A DNA stretch of 64,000 nt, from contig JALVYU010000007.1 of NCBI GenBank assembly GCA_027022365.1, positions 124,001-188,000 on the forward strand, given 5' to 3'. Under the pieces are notes generated by a model. It saw only the letters and a program-made list of their open reading frames with translations. It did not search any database and was not told where the DNA came from. Positions 19,636-28,757 of this stretch are shown here, piece after piece. The position numbers were made by a program, and so were the translations under genes. Source of the stretch: Desulfurococcales archaeon (lineage in GTDB: Archaea; Thermoproteota; Thermoprotei_A; Sulfolobales; Desulfurococcaceae). The stretch's first letter is position 1. Each line of letters begins with the position of its first letter.

Positions 19636-20589
19636 CTATTTCTTCCAGGTATAGAATCTCCCTATCAAGTAGTTCAGAATAAATCCCGCAAGTATTCCAA
19701 AAGCAGCACTAACAATCACCTCGAAATGAAGTATACCTGTGAGTAGACCCATGGTTGCAGACTGGGCTAATAGGCTCCCGAGACTGGCTACATGATACTT
19801 GAGCCACCGCTTTATCCTCGATAATAGGCCTCTCTCCAATTCCAGGTCTCTGAAAGTCCATAGTTCGTGCAGGATGAAGTTCCAGGACAAGCTTATCTCG
19901 AAACCTGTATACGCCATGAGAAATAGGCCTAGCGGAGATGCGAGGAGAGCTGGATAATGTGTACTCAGGAATTGTATTGTGCCGAGATTAACTATTGCGC
20001 CTGAGAAGCCTACGAGGCCGAATTTGATAATGCGTAGCGGCTCATGTAGAGCTATTAGAAATGTCTTCGGTAGTCTGCCATATATAGTCAGTACGTAGTC
20101 ATATAGTGGTACATCGTATAGTACCTCAGCTATCCTTGTAGCCCTTTCTAAAAGATCATCGAGACTTGTTACATTATTGATTTTCTGGAGAAGATCCTTC
20201 CTAATAATCACTGCAAGGCTTGACTGGAGCTTACCACTCTTTAAAGGAATGGGGGATTTAGACAATGTAAGTAAGAGGCGTGAAAATGGAGACTTAGGCT
20301 TTCCTATCACGATGACTATGTCGTTGTCCTTAAACTCCTCGGCAATGCGGAGAATATCTCGTTTGTATGGGTAGAGTATGTCGGGCAGTATGATGTAGTA
20401 GTCAGCGTTGGCTTCACCTATTACATCATAAATCTCAGCAGGATCAACAGCATCCCTGTATTTCTTAAGCCCAAGTTTGCTCGTAAAATCCGATTTAATA
20501 ATGATCATCTTGTACATCATCGGTCTAAGTGGCACCTCGTAGTCTCTTATATTCTTCTCGCTACCATAAAATTTTCCTGTGATAAACAA
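19636..20589 (-). CDS. GtrA-family membrane protein fused to a reduced GT2-like domain
   Basis: 317 residues. The C-terminal about 130 residues form four membrane helices of the GtrA type (FGLVGFSGAIVNLGTIQFL, then NFILHELWTF and a final LNYLIGRFYTW), usually involved in flipping or handling lipid-linked sugars. The N-terminal about 180 residues keep the spacing of a dolichyl-phosphate-mannose-synthase-like GT2 domain (DADYYIILPDILYPYK) but lack clear DxD and catalytic residues. The TTG start at 20589 is divergent from, and 9 bp away from, the uracil-DNA glycosylase frame. Confidence 0.7.
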   Translation of the reverse strand: MFITGKFYGSEKNIRDYEVPLRPMMYKMIIIKSDFTSKLGLKKYRDAVDPAEIYDVIGEANADYYIILPDILYPYKRDILRIAEEFKDNDIVIVIGKPKSPFSRLLLTLSKSPIPLKSGKLQSSLAVIIRKDLLQKINNVTSLDDLLERATRIAEVLYDVPLYDYVLTIYGRLPKTFLIALHEPLRIIKFGLVGFSGAIVNLGTIQFLSTHYPALLASPLGLFLMAYTGFEISLSWNFILHELWTFRDLELERGLLSRIKRWLKYHVASLGSLLAQSATMGLLTGILHFEVIVSAAFGILAGFILNYLIGRFYTWKK

Positions 20590-20598
20590 ATACTGTTA

Positions 20599-21282
20599 TT
20601 GGTGTCCACGAAGTTGAGACTAGATAACAAGAATTGTTCTGAGGAATGGTATAGGATAATTGAGGAAATCATGAGATGTACGAAGTGTATGCTTCATAAA
20701 ACTAGAAGGAACCCGGTGCCGGGCGAAGGTCCATGTAATGCAGAGATAATGCTTGTTGGAGAAGCTCCTGGCAGTAAAGAGGATGAGACGGGACGACCGT
20801 TTGTCGGAGCCGCTGGGCAATTCCTTACGGAATTATTGTCGATGGCTGGGCTCAGAAGAGAGGATGTATTTATCACGAATATCCTAAAATGCAGGCCTCC
20901 AAACAATAGAGACCCCGAGCCCGACGAGATAGAGGCGTGTAAGCCTTACCTGGTAAGACAGGTCAAGCTCGTCTCGCCTAAGATAATTGTCACCCTGGGA
21001 AGATATGCTGGTAAAACATTGCTAGGTGACGCTGGGATAAAATGGAGTAGTATGAGCAGAATGCATGGTAAGGTGTTCTCGGTAGAGCTATATGGGGTAA
21101 AGCTCAAAATTATGCCGACATATCATCCCGCAGCTGCCCTTTACTATCCTAAGCTTAAACCCGTTATAATAAAAGACTTCAAAGAAATCCTTAAAGGGCT
21201 TGTCGAGGAAATTGAGGAAGAAAAAGAAAGTACGGGAAGGAGCAAAAAGAGACATACCATTCTTGATTTTTTGAGCGGTTAA
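20599..21282 (+). CDS. udg: Family 4 uracil-DNA glycosylase with Fe-S cluster
   Basis: Up to 227 residues. GEAPGSKEDETGRPFVGAAG is the uracil-pocket motif, and TYHPAAALYYP carries the C-terminal catalytic histidine. Four cysteines (about C27, C30, C98, C114) correspond to the [4Fe-4S] ligands of family 4 enzymes. It excises uracil arising from cytosine deamination, which is frequent at high temperature. The start is uncertain between TTG 20599, GTG 20602 and TTG 20614 (GGTG 9 nt upstream). TATA-like CATAAAATT near 20566 supports a short or absent leader. Confidence 0.92.
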   Translation: MVSTKLRLDNKNCSEEWYRIIEEIMRCTKCMLHKTRRNPVPGEGPCNAEIMLVGEAPGSKEDETGRPFVGAAGQFLTELLSMAGLRREDVFITNILKCRPPNNRDPEPDEIEACKPYLVRQVKLVSPKIIVTLGRYAGKTLLGDAGIKWSSMSRMHGKVFSVELYGVKLKIMPTYHPAAALYYPKLKPVIIKDFKEILKGLVEEIEEEKESTGRSKKRHTILDFLSG

Positions 21283-23043
21283 TTAACCGTAATACTTCTT
21301 AATCGAGAAGCCAGCGAGAAACGCCCCCATCGATATGAGAATTATGGCTATAACATAAAATATCATCTGAGAGACCGGAGGAGACGTTGTTTCCGATCCT
21401 TGTAATAGGTGAATAGTTGAACCACCACATGATATACACGAATATACAGGCACCATATATAACGCCTTGTACATTGTTAACAATGTGAGCTCTGATGTTA
21501 GGAGACCATCTATCGTTGTAAGGTTCTCCATTTCAACAGCATATGTTCTGCCAATATCAACCGTTGTTAATGCCGATAGAATAGGTGTTCCTGACTCATA
21601 TAAAAGATAATTGGCGACCCTTGAAACAGTCTTGTTAAGTTCAACAACGTATTCTGGAGTCAAGTATGGCGAGAAGACAGGGGGTTGTAGGGAAAGAAGA
21701 TCCGATATTAGTATATACTGAATGTAGGCTAGCTTAGCCAATTTGACGAGAACATTGCCTATGTGGTTGATTGTGGATAGAACGTTTATTGTTTGGTTGC
21801 TGATATACTTCATGCTCATAAAGTAGTTAATTGTAATATTTGTGAAAGTATGCAGGGTCTTGTAGGTAGACAACAATGTATTGTAACTGATCATTTTCTT
21901 CTCTATTGATGGAATGCTAGCCCATTGTTTGGCTGTTATGATTCTTGCTAGGGCGAGCACTATTTGAAGGGGAGAACCTGTTGCTTTATATAGTTGGTAT
22001 GCATTCACCGCTATGGAGTATCTAATGAAAGCATTAATGTATATATCGATATTCCAAAGATTTAAATGTCTATACGTGTAATTGCCTAGTTTCTCCAGAT
22101 CCTTGATCGCTTGGGTATAATTTCCGTCGTACCATTTCTCGAGGTGTGCAAGTAGCTCCTTATACTTCGTAGGCGCTCTTTCTTCGAGATAAATGGCGTA
22201 TGCAGATAATGCGTCAATATATGATCTAAAGCCGTAGCTGGCCGCAGTATACCAGTCCCCTTTGTTGGAGTATTTTTCGCTTAACCTGTAGAATTTCCAC
22301 GCCTCACTAGCATATCCTGCAGGGAAAAGAGATAATATATTTCTTGTCAGGTTCAGAAACTCCTTTGTTGCATTAACAAAGAATGATTGATAATTAATTG
22401 TTCTCGGTACAATGATCTCCTGGGTAGAGCCTAGAAGCTTTGTTTTTGTTATGGTATTGTATGCCTCGTAAGCAGTTATAACAGGTATGTAGTTAGTGCC
22501 CGGTATCTTCTCTATGTAGGGTCCAAGAAATAATTGTATGTTCCTCTTAGATGTCGCCTCGTACTTTAGATCAATACCTGAGACATTTCCTACAATAGTA
22601 TTTGGCATCAATATGCCTGTTGCTGAGAAGTCTTCTGGAATAGGTGTATTGGTTAATATCGCTGCGAAGACCAGTGTAAAGGGTAATGTTGCACTTGTCC
22701 CAGCAATATCAGTGTCTTTTGGGAAAATTATCTCGTAGTTATATGAGGATTTTTCTCTCCCCGTCATAATCGATGCAAGACCTAATGCGTACTTGATCGA
22801 TAAGACTGTTGATACAGAGACTTTTCCACCAGGATCAACGATCCGAATATTACCGTTGCCGGGAAATACCTTGATTGTTACCGGAATTACGATCCCTGTG
22901 TTATTGCTGGTTACTGCAGCAAGGTACAGTTTCTCTATACGAATCGGGTAAACATTGAGCGATGATACCATGGTGAATGGTGTCAGCATTGATAGTATAA
23001 GGAGAAATGAAAATATGCATGAAAACATTGTAGGCATTCTCAT
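21283..23043 (-). CDS. Membrane-anchored Lon-type (S16) serine protease-like protein
   Basis: 586 residues: an N-terminal signal-type helix, a Lon-like S16 catalytic domain (about 30-190), a long helical region, and a C-terminal membrane helix (about 560-580). In the protease part, GTSATLPFTLVFAAIL carries the nucleophile serine and VGNVSGIDLKYEATSK the lysine of the Ser-Lys dyad, as in COG1750. It lacks the AAA module, so it is not a classical Lon. The topology places the catalytic domain outside the cell, which suggests extracytoplasmic proteolysis. The ATG at 23043 follows GAGG. Confidence 0.75.
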   Translation of the reverse strand: MRMPTMFSCIFSFLLILSMLTPFTMVSSLNVYPIRIEKLYLAAVTSNNTGIVIPVTIKVFPGNGNIRIVDPGGKVSVSTVLSIKYALGLASIMTGREKSSYNYEIIFPKDTDIAGTSATLPFTLVFAAILTNTPIPEDFSATGILMPNTIVGNVSGIDLKYEATSKRNIQLFLGPYIEKIPGTNYIPVITAYEAYNTITKTKLLGSTQEIIVPRTINYQSFFVNATKEFLNLTRNILSLFPAGYASEAWKFYRLSEKYSNKGDWYTAASYGFRSYIDALSAYAIYLEERAPTKYKELLAHLEKWYDGNYTQAIKDLEKLGNYTYRHLNLWNIDIYINAFIRYSIAVNAYQLYKATGSPLQIVLALARIITAKQWASIPSIEKKMISYNTLLSTYKTLHTFTNITINYFMSMKYISNQTINVLSTINHIGNVLVKLAKLAYIQYILISDLLSLQPPVFSPYLTPEYVVELNKTVSRVANYLLYESGTPILSALTTVDIGRTYAVEMENLTTIDGLLTSELTLLTMYKALYMVPVYSCISCGGSTIHLLQGSETTSPPVSQMIFYVIAIILISMGAFLAGFSIKKYYG

Positions 23044-23247
23044 GGCTCATCCTCAGTGTAACACTGATTAATCATAGCACGGCTCATCTTTGCCGGGTGT
23101 CTTCATCGGTCTAAAATAGTTGTAGTATTTTCTAGCCTTTATAATAACTTCCGCTAAGATGTTGCTATGATCATATAAATTTGTCCTTTGGAATAACACC
23201 TCTTTCTTTTATGGGTTGAAAAACAAGAATAATAATAGGTGAGCTTA

Positions 23248-25068
23248 ATGGCCAGTGAGAAAGCGGTGTCCGCAGAGAGCGATATGCCATTCATGATACT
23301 AGCAGAGACATTCGAAAAAATAGAGGTCATATCCTCGAGAACCCAGATGACAGTTCTGCTTGTCAATTTATTCAAGCAGACACCACCAGCTATCATAGAT
23401 AAGGTTGTCTATCTATTACAGGGCAAGCTTTGGCCTGACTGGTACGGTATGCCGGAGCTCGGCATAGGAGAGAAGATGCTCATAAAGGCGATAGCCCTAG
23501 CAACCAATTCTACCGAGTCAGAAGTGGAAAAGCTCTATAAGACCCTAGGCGATCTAGGGAAGGCCGCCGAAAAACTCAGAGCTAAAGCTGAGAAGATAAT
23601 GTCAAAATCCTCGATCCTAGCCTTCGTATCGGTACGTCGCGAGCTCACGGTTCTCCGTGTATATGAGACGTTGTCAAGAATAGCTATGGCTCAAGGAGAG
23701 GGGAGTAGGGACATCAAGCTAAAACTGCTTGCGGGACTTATTAGCGAGGCCTCACCTAAAGAGGCTAAGTACATTGTCAGATTCGTCGAGGGAAGACTAA
23801 GGCTCGGCATAGGTGACGCGACAATAATGGATGCCCTCGCTATTGTCTATGGTGGAGGAGTTCATGCTAGGCCGGTCATTGAGAGGGCATATAACCTCCG
23901 AGCAGACCTGGGTAATGTCGCTAAAATACTTGCAACTCAAGGAATAGATGCATTGAAGAATATAAAGCCCCAGGTCGGAATACCGATCAGACCCATGCTC
24001 GCCGAGAGGCTTAACAACCCGGTGGAAATGCTCAAAAAAGTAGGTGGAAAAGCCTATGTAGAATACAAGTATGATGGTGAAAGGGCTCAGATCCATAAGG
24101 ACGGCGACAAGATCTGGATATATTCTCGAAGACTAGAAAACATAACGAGACAATATCCAGACGTTGTGGAGTATGCGAGAAAATACATAAAGGCTAAACA
24201 AGCCATCGTTGAGGGAGAAATCGTAGCATATGATCCGGAGACAGGCGAGCTAAGGCCTTTCCAGGAGCTAATGCATAGGAAGAGGAAACACGACATACAC
24301 ATAGCGATCAAGGAATACCCGGTAAAAGTATTCCTCTTCGACCTACTGTATGCTGATGGTGAAGACTACACTACGAAACCGTTGCCGATCCGTAGAGAGA
24401 AGCTAAAAGAAATAATCGAGGAAACAGACGTGTTCAGACTAGCTGAATATATCGAGACAAGCGATCCTGAAGAGCTAGAGAAGTTCTTCCTCAAGGCTAT
24501 CGAGGATGGCGCCGAAGGAGTCATGGTGAAAGCCCTCCATGAACGCTCCATATACCAGGCTGGTACAAGAGGATGGCTCTGGATAAAGTATAAGCGGGAC
24601 TATAAGAGCGAGATGATAGACACAGTAGACCTAGTGGTCGTCGGCGCGTTCTACGGCAGAGGTAGAAGAGGAGGAAAGTATGGCGCGCTCCTCATGGCAT
24701 CCTATAATCCCGAGAAGGACGTGTTTGAGACAGTATGTAAGGTTGGAAGTGGTTTCAAGGACGAGGATCTAGACAGGCTGCCCGAGATGCTCCAGCCCTA
24801 TATTATCGATAGAAAGCATCCCCGAGTCGTATCTAAGATGCAACCCGATGTATGGGTTACTCCGGCTCTTGTGGCAGAGATCATTGGAGCCGAGCTAACA
24901 CTTAGTCCTCTGCATACTTGTTGTCTCGACAAGGTAAAACCTGGTGTGGGCATATCGATCAGGTTTCCAAGATTCATAAGATGGAGACCGGATAAATCGC
25001 CCGAGGATGCAACAACGAGCCAAGAGCTTCTAGAGATGTATAAGCGCCAGTTAAAGAAGATTATATGA
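23248..25068 (+). CDS. lig: ATP-dependent DNA ligase
   Basis: 606 residues, the normal length for archaeal replicative ligases. The N-terminal DNA-binding domain is followed by the adenylation domain with the catalytic lysine K274 in [19 protein letters not shown] (motif III), EGVMVK (motif IV) and WIKYKRDY (motif V), then the OB domain with [12 protein letters not shown] (motif VI). It seals Okazaki fragments and repair nicks. The ATG at 23248 has AGGTGAG 5 nt upstream. A single-gene unit. Confidence 0.97.
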   Translation: MASEKAVSAESDMPFMILAETFEKIEVISSRTQMTVLLVNLFKQTPPAIIDKVVYLLQGKLWPDWYGMPELGIGEKMLIKAIALATNSTESEVEKLYKTLGDLGKAAEKLRAKAEKIMSKSSILAFVSVRRELTVLRVYETLSRIAMAQGEGSRDIKLKLLAGLISEASPKEAKYIVRFVEGRLRLGIGDATIMDALAIVYGGGVHARPVIERAYNLRADLGNVAKILATQGIDALKNIKPQVGIPIRPMLAERLNNPVEMLKKVGGKAYVEYKYDGERAQIHKDGDKIWIYSRRLENITRQYPDVVEYARKYIKAKQAIVEGEIVAYDPETGELRPFQELMHRKRKHDIHIAIKEYPVKVFLFDLLYADGEDYTTKPLPIRREKLKEIIEETDVFRLAEYIETSDPEELEKFFLKAIEDGAEGVMVKALHERSIYQAGTRGWLWIKYKRDYKSEMIDTVDLVVVGAFYGRGRRGGKYGALLMASYNPEKDVFETVCKVGSGFKDEDLDRLPEMLQPYIIDRKHPRVVSKMQPDVWVTPALVAEIIGAELTLSPLHTCCLDKVKPGVGISIRFPRFIRWRPDKSPEDATTSQELLEMYKRQLKKII

Positions 25069-25181
25069 ATAATTTTTGATATAATATTAACTCAAGCACA
25101 TCATATAATTTTTCACCAAAATATCACTTCTACACAGAGAATATCAGCGAGACAGACAATCCAAAAATATGGATGATAACC

Positions 25182-25955
25182 ATGACATACATAGTGGTCT
25201 TCACTGGACCGGCTGGATCGGGAAAAACCACGTTGACAAAAATATATGGTGAATGGCTAAGAACCACTATGTTCTTGAACGTATGTCAGGTAAATATGGA
25301 TCCAGGAGCAGAGATCTTACCCTATAGGCCGTGCCTGGATATACGCGAGTTCATTACCATAAAAGACATAATGAAAGAGCATGGCCTAGGCCCAAATGGC
25401 GCGTTCATGAAAGCTGTCGAACTAATTTCTAAGATAATGGACAAAATAATGAGAAATAAGCCATTCAATGAACCTGAACACTGGGATGTCATAATAGTCG
25501 ATACTCCTGGGCAGCTGGAAGCGTTTATTTTCAGGCCTGAGACTCGTGAAATACTGGAAAGACTGCAGGAGATAGGGAGGACGGTTATAGCGTACCTGAT
25601 TGACTCTTCTATGATAAGAACCTCTACTGATGCTATTACAATGTGGTTTCTAGGAATACTACTTCAAGTTAAAATAGGCATTGACGTGATCCCCGTAATT
25701 ACTAAAGCAGATACACTTAGTAAAACAAGAGAAAACATAGTAAGAAGATTAATAACAAGTCCCGAGAAGCTACTGGAAGACATTAAGGATTCTGAAGGTA
25801 TTGTATCAGATATTCTCCCGGAACTTATCTCAATAGCAGTAAAGACGCGTGGTGCATACCGACCTGTACTTGTATCAATTAATAACCGGGAAAGCATCGA
25901 AGATCTCCATTTTGTGCTTCATGAGGCTGCATGTTCATGCGGTGATCTGACATGA
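25182..25955 (+). CDS. GPN-loop GTPase
   Basis: 257 residues. The P-loop is GPAGSGKTT (residues 9-17), the family-defining GPN is in LGPNGAFMKA, the Walker B/switch is VDTPGQLE and the base-specificity motif is TKAD. Eukaryotic homologues assist RNA polymerase II assembly; the archaeal role is less clear. The ATG at 25182 is three codons inside the longest frame. The upstream 110 bp are AT-rich and may hold the promoter. Confidence 0.93.
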   Translation: MTYIVVFTGPAGSGKTTLTKIYGEWLRTTMFLNVCQVNMDPGAEILPYRPCLDIREFITIKDIMKEHGLGPNGAFMKAVELISKIMDKIMRNKPFNEPEHWDVIIVDTPGQLEAFIFRPETREILERLQEIGRTVIAYLIDSSMIRTSTDAITMWFLGILLQVKIGIDVIPVITKADTLSKTRENIVRRLITSPEKLLEDIKDSEGIVSDILPELISIAVKTRGAYRPVLVSINNRESIEDLHFVLHEAACSCGDLT

Positions 25956-26060
25956 ACGTGTTACTTAATTATAATTCAACTCCGAATGCATTAGGAACTT
26001 TATCCATTCATAATAAATGATAATAAGCACTATAAATACTCGAATACTCACTAGAAAAAT

Positions 26061-26160
26061 GGGTGGGAACCCCCTTTGACGAACACCCGTTACGGGACAT
26101 GGGGATGATAAGGGGGGCCTTGCGGCCGCCAATACTACTGAAGTCAGTGATGGTGTGAAG
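26061..26160 (+). ncRNA. GC-rich structured RNA candidate or mRNA leader, class unknown
   Basis: About 100 nt of GC-rich sequence in an AT-rich intergenic region. A TATA-like CTATAAATA at about 26031-26039 would place a transcript start near 26060. Possible stems include GGGTG (26061-26065) with CACCC (26084-26088), and GGCC-TTGC-GGCC near 26116-26127. GGGATGA, CTGA and GTGATGG occur in C/D box order (26102, 26138, 26147), but the first spacer is too long and no second CTGA follows. It may be an independent RNA or the leader of the DUF2070 gene at 26166. Confidence 0.4.
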
Positions 26161-26165
26161 CAGAG

Positions 26166-27833
26166 TTGGTCTACAAGCCAAGAACAGGGCTCGAAAAATA
26201 CTATGCAGTTCTCTTCAGGCTTCCCGGCATACCCACTCTTGTAGCAGTAACACTCCTAATCAACATCGCAGCCTATCTAGTCAATAAGCGTGTCTTGTTC
26301 CCAGCTTTCCTCCTCTACATCCTGACGGTTTCTATCATACTCATTTACTCGAAGCTTTTCAATGGCCCATTAAGATACGCCAACAGAATACTCATGGCAG
26401 GTCTACTTATAGAGATATACTCATTGGTACTAATGTTCGTACTTGGTATTAAATATGGCTTAATAGCATCTAGTATTCTCTTAATAATAATAGTTTTAGG
26501 TATAAATGGCACGTCTATTCAGAACTATATCGTGGCAGTGATCCCAGTAATCATTACGTATGTCGTATATTATGGATTTGAACCGATACTATTTATTGGT
26601 ATTACGATCGCCGTACTATTGGATTTCATTATCTACAAGATAATGTCAATTCATAAACTAGCGGGGTACCCAGCCCCCGATCTTGGAACTCTTTTCGTAA
26701 AGAACTGGCTAGATAGGGACAGAGCGATCGAACAGGTATTCAAAGAGATTAGTTCTGAACAACAAGTGAAGCCAAGGATCCTGAAGCTTGGAAACGGGTT
26801 TGTCGTGTACACTGATATACATTATGGGCCGTTCTCAAATGTTGGGAGCAGTATGTTTCCAAGAGTGCTCGAGGAATTATTAAGATATCCCGTTATAGCC
26901 CTTCATGGGGCTGGAAGCCATGATAGGGATGTACCGTCTTTTGATCTCTCTAGGAAATACGCTGAGAAAATAGCGCAGTGTATAAATGGATCATGCGAAT
27001 TTCATGCGTTGAGAGGATATAGCCCATTCAGTATCAAGATTGAGGATGGATGGAAGTTTCTTGTTATACCGTTTGACAAGCTTAACTTAGTGCTCATATC
27101 TAGATCTAAGGGTATAGATGATCTGCCATATGAGTATCAGACTTGGGTCGGGAAAATATGTGAAAATAAACGCCTTCCCGACACGATAATTGTTGATTGT
27201 CATAATCATGAAGTAGAGGAGCCCATGAATTTCGATGTATTGAGAAAAGGCCTAGAACAAGTGATCGGAAGAATAGAAGAGGTCACAACAACCAGTGAGC
27301 CCAAAGAGGTTTTGGGGAGAATAGTTGTTGTTGGAAACATTAGATCACTAGGTGTCATAGGAGATAAAATTTATGGAGTAGACCTTGTCTGGCCTGACGA
27401 GGGTCACCGAGTCGTACTCGTATATATTCCAGGCAATAATATGGAGCCGGGATTATGTGAAAAGATACGTAGAAGAGTAGCTGATCAGCTAAATTTGGAT
27501 ATTAACTATGTTGAAGTCCTAACTAATGATGAGCACACAGAAACAGGTGTTTATTCGTCATCAACATATTATCCGGTCATAGAGACGAGGGAGCTTCTGA
27601 GAGGAATAGATACACTTATTGAGAAGTTGAAAGCGCAGGGTAGCGAATACCATGAAGTCAAATATGCTTTCTTCAAATACACTGTTCCCCTGCTTAACGA
27701 CTCAGCTTATAAACTCGTTGAAATAGTTAAGAAAAATGTCCCCTTATCATCAGTTCTTCTTCTAGGCTATCTGTTCCTAGGACCATTTCTAGTCGGTTAC
27801 ATGACGAGCCTCATAGACTACTTTATTCATTAG
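26166..27833 (+). CDS. DUF2070 membrane protein
   Basis: 555 residues. About seven membrane helices fill residues 15-165, a soluble domain follows, and one helix lies near the C-terminus (about 525-548). The soluble part has repeated metal-ligand-like motifs: YTDIHYGPFSNVGSS, HGAGSHDRD and DCHNHEVEEP, which match archaeal DUF2070 (COG3356). These His/Asp clusters suggest a hydrolase, but function is unknown. The TTG start at 26166 follows GGTGTGAAG. Its leader contains the structured element just upstream. Confidence 0.85.
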   Translation: MVYKPRTGLEKYYAVLFRLPGIPTLVAVTLLINIAAYLVNKRVLFPAFLLYILTVSIILIYSKLFNGPLRYANRILMAGLLIEIYSLVLMFVLGIKYGLIASSILLIIIVLGINGTSIQNYIVAVIPVIITYVVYYGFEPILFIGITIAVLLDFIIYKIMSIHKLAGYPAPDLGTLFVKNWLDRDRAIEQVFKEISSEQQVKPRILKLGNGFVVYTDIHYGPFSNVGSSMFPRVLEELLRYPVIALHGAGSHDRDVPSFDLSRKYAEKIAQCINGSCEFHALRGYSPFSIKIEDGWKFLVIPFDKLNLVLISRSKGIDDLPYEYQTWVGKICENKRLPDTIIVDCHNHEVEEPMNFDVLRKGLEQVIGRIEEVTTTSEPKEVLGRIVVVGNIRSLGVIGDKIYGVDLVWPDEGHRVVLVYIPGNNMEPGLCEKIRRRVADQLNLDINYVEVLTNDEHTETGVYSSSTYYPVIETRELLRGIDTLIEKLKAQGSEYHEVKYAFFKYTVPLLNDSAYKLVEIVKKNVPLSSVLLLGYLFLGPFLVGYMTSLIDYFIH

Positions 27834-27903
27834 ATATTCAGGAGTATTCTTCTAAGTGCTTAGTGCTTAATTAATTAAATGAGGAAGGGAGACCGGCCGG
27901 TAT

Positions 27904-27934
27904 CCGCCGCTCTACCAGGCTGAGCTACGGGCCC
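27904..27934 (-). tRNA. Split tRNA-Lys(CUU), 5' half
   Basis: Reading the minus strand from 27934: acceptor strand GGGCCCG, UA, D-arm GCTC/AGCCTGGTA/GAGC, G26, then GCGG as the 5' side of the anticodon stem. The tRNA stops there. The following 16 nt (27902-27887) read TACCGGCCGGTCTCCC, the exact reverse complement of the arm preceding the 3' half at 31803-31818. The acceptor strand pairs perfectly with CGGGCCC of the 3' half. TATA-like TTTATAA at 27968-27975 gives it its own promoter. The junction is after tRNA position 29 or 30 because of a GG ambiguity. Confidence 0.93.
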
Positions 27935-27967
27935 ATAAGCTCAACCGTATTCTAGTCCCAATTCTGG

Positions 27968-27975
27968 TTATAAAC
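27968..27975 (-). promoter_or_regulatory. TATA box of the tRNA-Lys 5' half
   Basis: GTTTATAA on the minus strand, with its centre 37 nt before the first tRNA nucleotide. That leaves a short leader of about 10 nt for RNase P to remove. Confidence 0.6.
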
Positions 27976-28001
27976 GTATCGACCATTGTTTTTAAGGGAG
28001 T

Positions 28002-28010
28002 ATTTATAAA
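28002..28010 (+). promoter_or_regulatory. TATA box of the tbp gene
   Basis: ATTTATAAA with its centre about 40 nt before the tbp ATG, predicting a transcript start near 28032 and a leader of about 15 nt that still contains the GGGGGA ribosome site. Confidence 0.65.
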
Positions 28011-28037
28011 CCATGAGATTGTTTTTAAAAACGGGGG

Positions 28038-28046
28038 ATTTATAAA
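28038..28046 (+). promoter_or_regulatory. Second TATA-like box abutting the tbp start codon
   Basis: ATTTATAAA is repeated exactly and ends one base before the ATG at 28047. It cannot drive tbp with its own start codon unless a downstream start is used. It is placed where bound TBP would block transcription, so feedback repression is possible. Confidence 0.4.
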
Positions 28047-28631
28047 ATGAGCGGGCTAGAAGAGGAGATCTCACTTAATCCTACGACTAAGATAGAGAAT
28101 ATTGTAGCTACAGTAATACTTGACCAGACTCTCGATCTAAATCTGATCGAGAGTCGTGTCCCTAACGTAACCTATCAGCCAGACCAGTTTCCAGGACTTA
28201 TACTTAGACTAGAACGTCCCAAGACAACTGCCCTTATCTTTAAATCAGGCAAAATGGTCGTTACTGGAGCTAAGAGCACAAGCGAGCTCATAGAGGCTGT
28301 TAAGAGAATAATCAAGCTCCTCCGCAAGCATGGGATCAAAATAACATCGAAGCCCAGGATACAGATCCAAAACATCGTGGCGAGCGGGGACATCAACGCG
28401 ATGGTAAACCTTGAAAGAGCGGCATATCTCCTCGAGGATAGTATGTATGAGCCGGAGCAGTTCCCCGGTTTAATCCACCGTATGAGGAGCCCCAGGGTAG
28501 TGCTCTTAATATTTAGTAGCGGTAAAATGGTCATAACTGGAGCAAAGGAAGAAAGAGAAGTCGAGGAGGCTGTTAGAAAGATAGCTCAGAAGCTTCTCGA
28601 ACTAAAATGTCTGTTTCCGAGAAGAGGATAA
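28047..28631 (+). CDS. tbp: TATA-box-binding protein TBP
   Basis: 194 residues made of two pseudo-symmetric repeats. Repeat 1 has [30 protein letters not shown] and [13 protein letters not shown]; repeat 2 has [29 protein letters not shown] and [12 protein letters not shown]. Each repeat keeps the FPGL and SGKMV(I)TG signatures of archaeal/eukaryal TBP. It nucleates transcription with TFB at TATA boxes. A GGGGGA site 10 nt upstream supports the ATG. Two identical TATA-like boxes lie upstream. Confidence 0.98.
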   Translation: MSGLEEEISLNPTTKIENIVATVILDQTLDLNLIESRVPNVTYQPDQFPGLILRLERPKTTALIFKSGKMVVTGAKSTSELIEAVKRIIKLLRKHGIKITSKPRIQIQNIVASGDINAMVNLERAAYLLEDSMYEPEQFPGLIHRMRSPRVVLLIFSSGKMVITGAKEEREVEEAVRKIAQKLLELKCLFPRRG

Positions 28632-28671
28632 CCAGGCTAATAAATCCCTTTACATAAATCCTTTTCTTTGA

Positions 28672-28732
28672 ATGATGACGTGGGCAGCCTGAGACCCTCC
28701 TACGGGGGATGAAGACCCTAGTCTCACACTGA
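28672..28732 (+). ncRNA. C/D box sRNA candidate
   Basis: Ordered elements on the plus strand: C box ATGATGA (28672-28678), 10-nt spacer, D' CTGA (28689-28692), C'-like GGATGAA around 28707-28713, then about 15 nt and D CTGA (28729-28732). The D'-C' interval (about 14 nt) is longer than usual. Guides would be CGTGGGCAGC before D' and the stretch ending AGTCTCACA before D. The GC content contrasts with the flanks. It lies in the leader of the 28758 gene, with TATA-like CATAAATCC near 28652. Confidence 0.5.
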
Positions 28733-28733
28733 C

Positions 28734-28755
28734 AGGTCCTTCTCGAAGGTGACCT
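28734..28755 (+). promoter_or_regulatory. Hairpin covering the ribosome-binding site of the 28758 gene
   Basis: AGGTC (28734-28738) and CTTC (28739-28742) pair with GAAG (28745-28748) and GACCT (28751-28755), with GT bulged. The Shine-Dalgarno GGTGA is within the 3' strand, so the stem could limit initiation at the ATG 3 nt downstream. Confidence 0.45.
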
Positions 28756-28757
28756 AG

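Noticed and set aside
23030-23100. CTGA and GATGA pair on the minus strand upstream of the S16 protease gene
   Set aside because: No second D box and wrong spacing for a C/D sRNA. GAGG there serves as the ribosome site.
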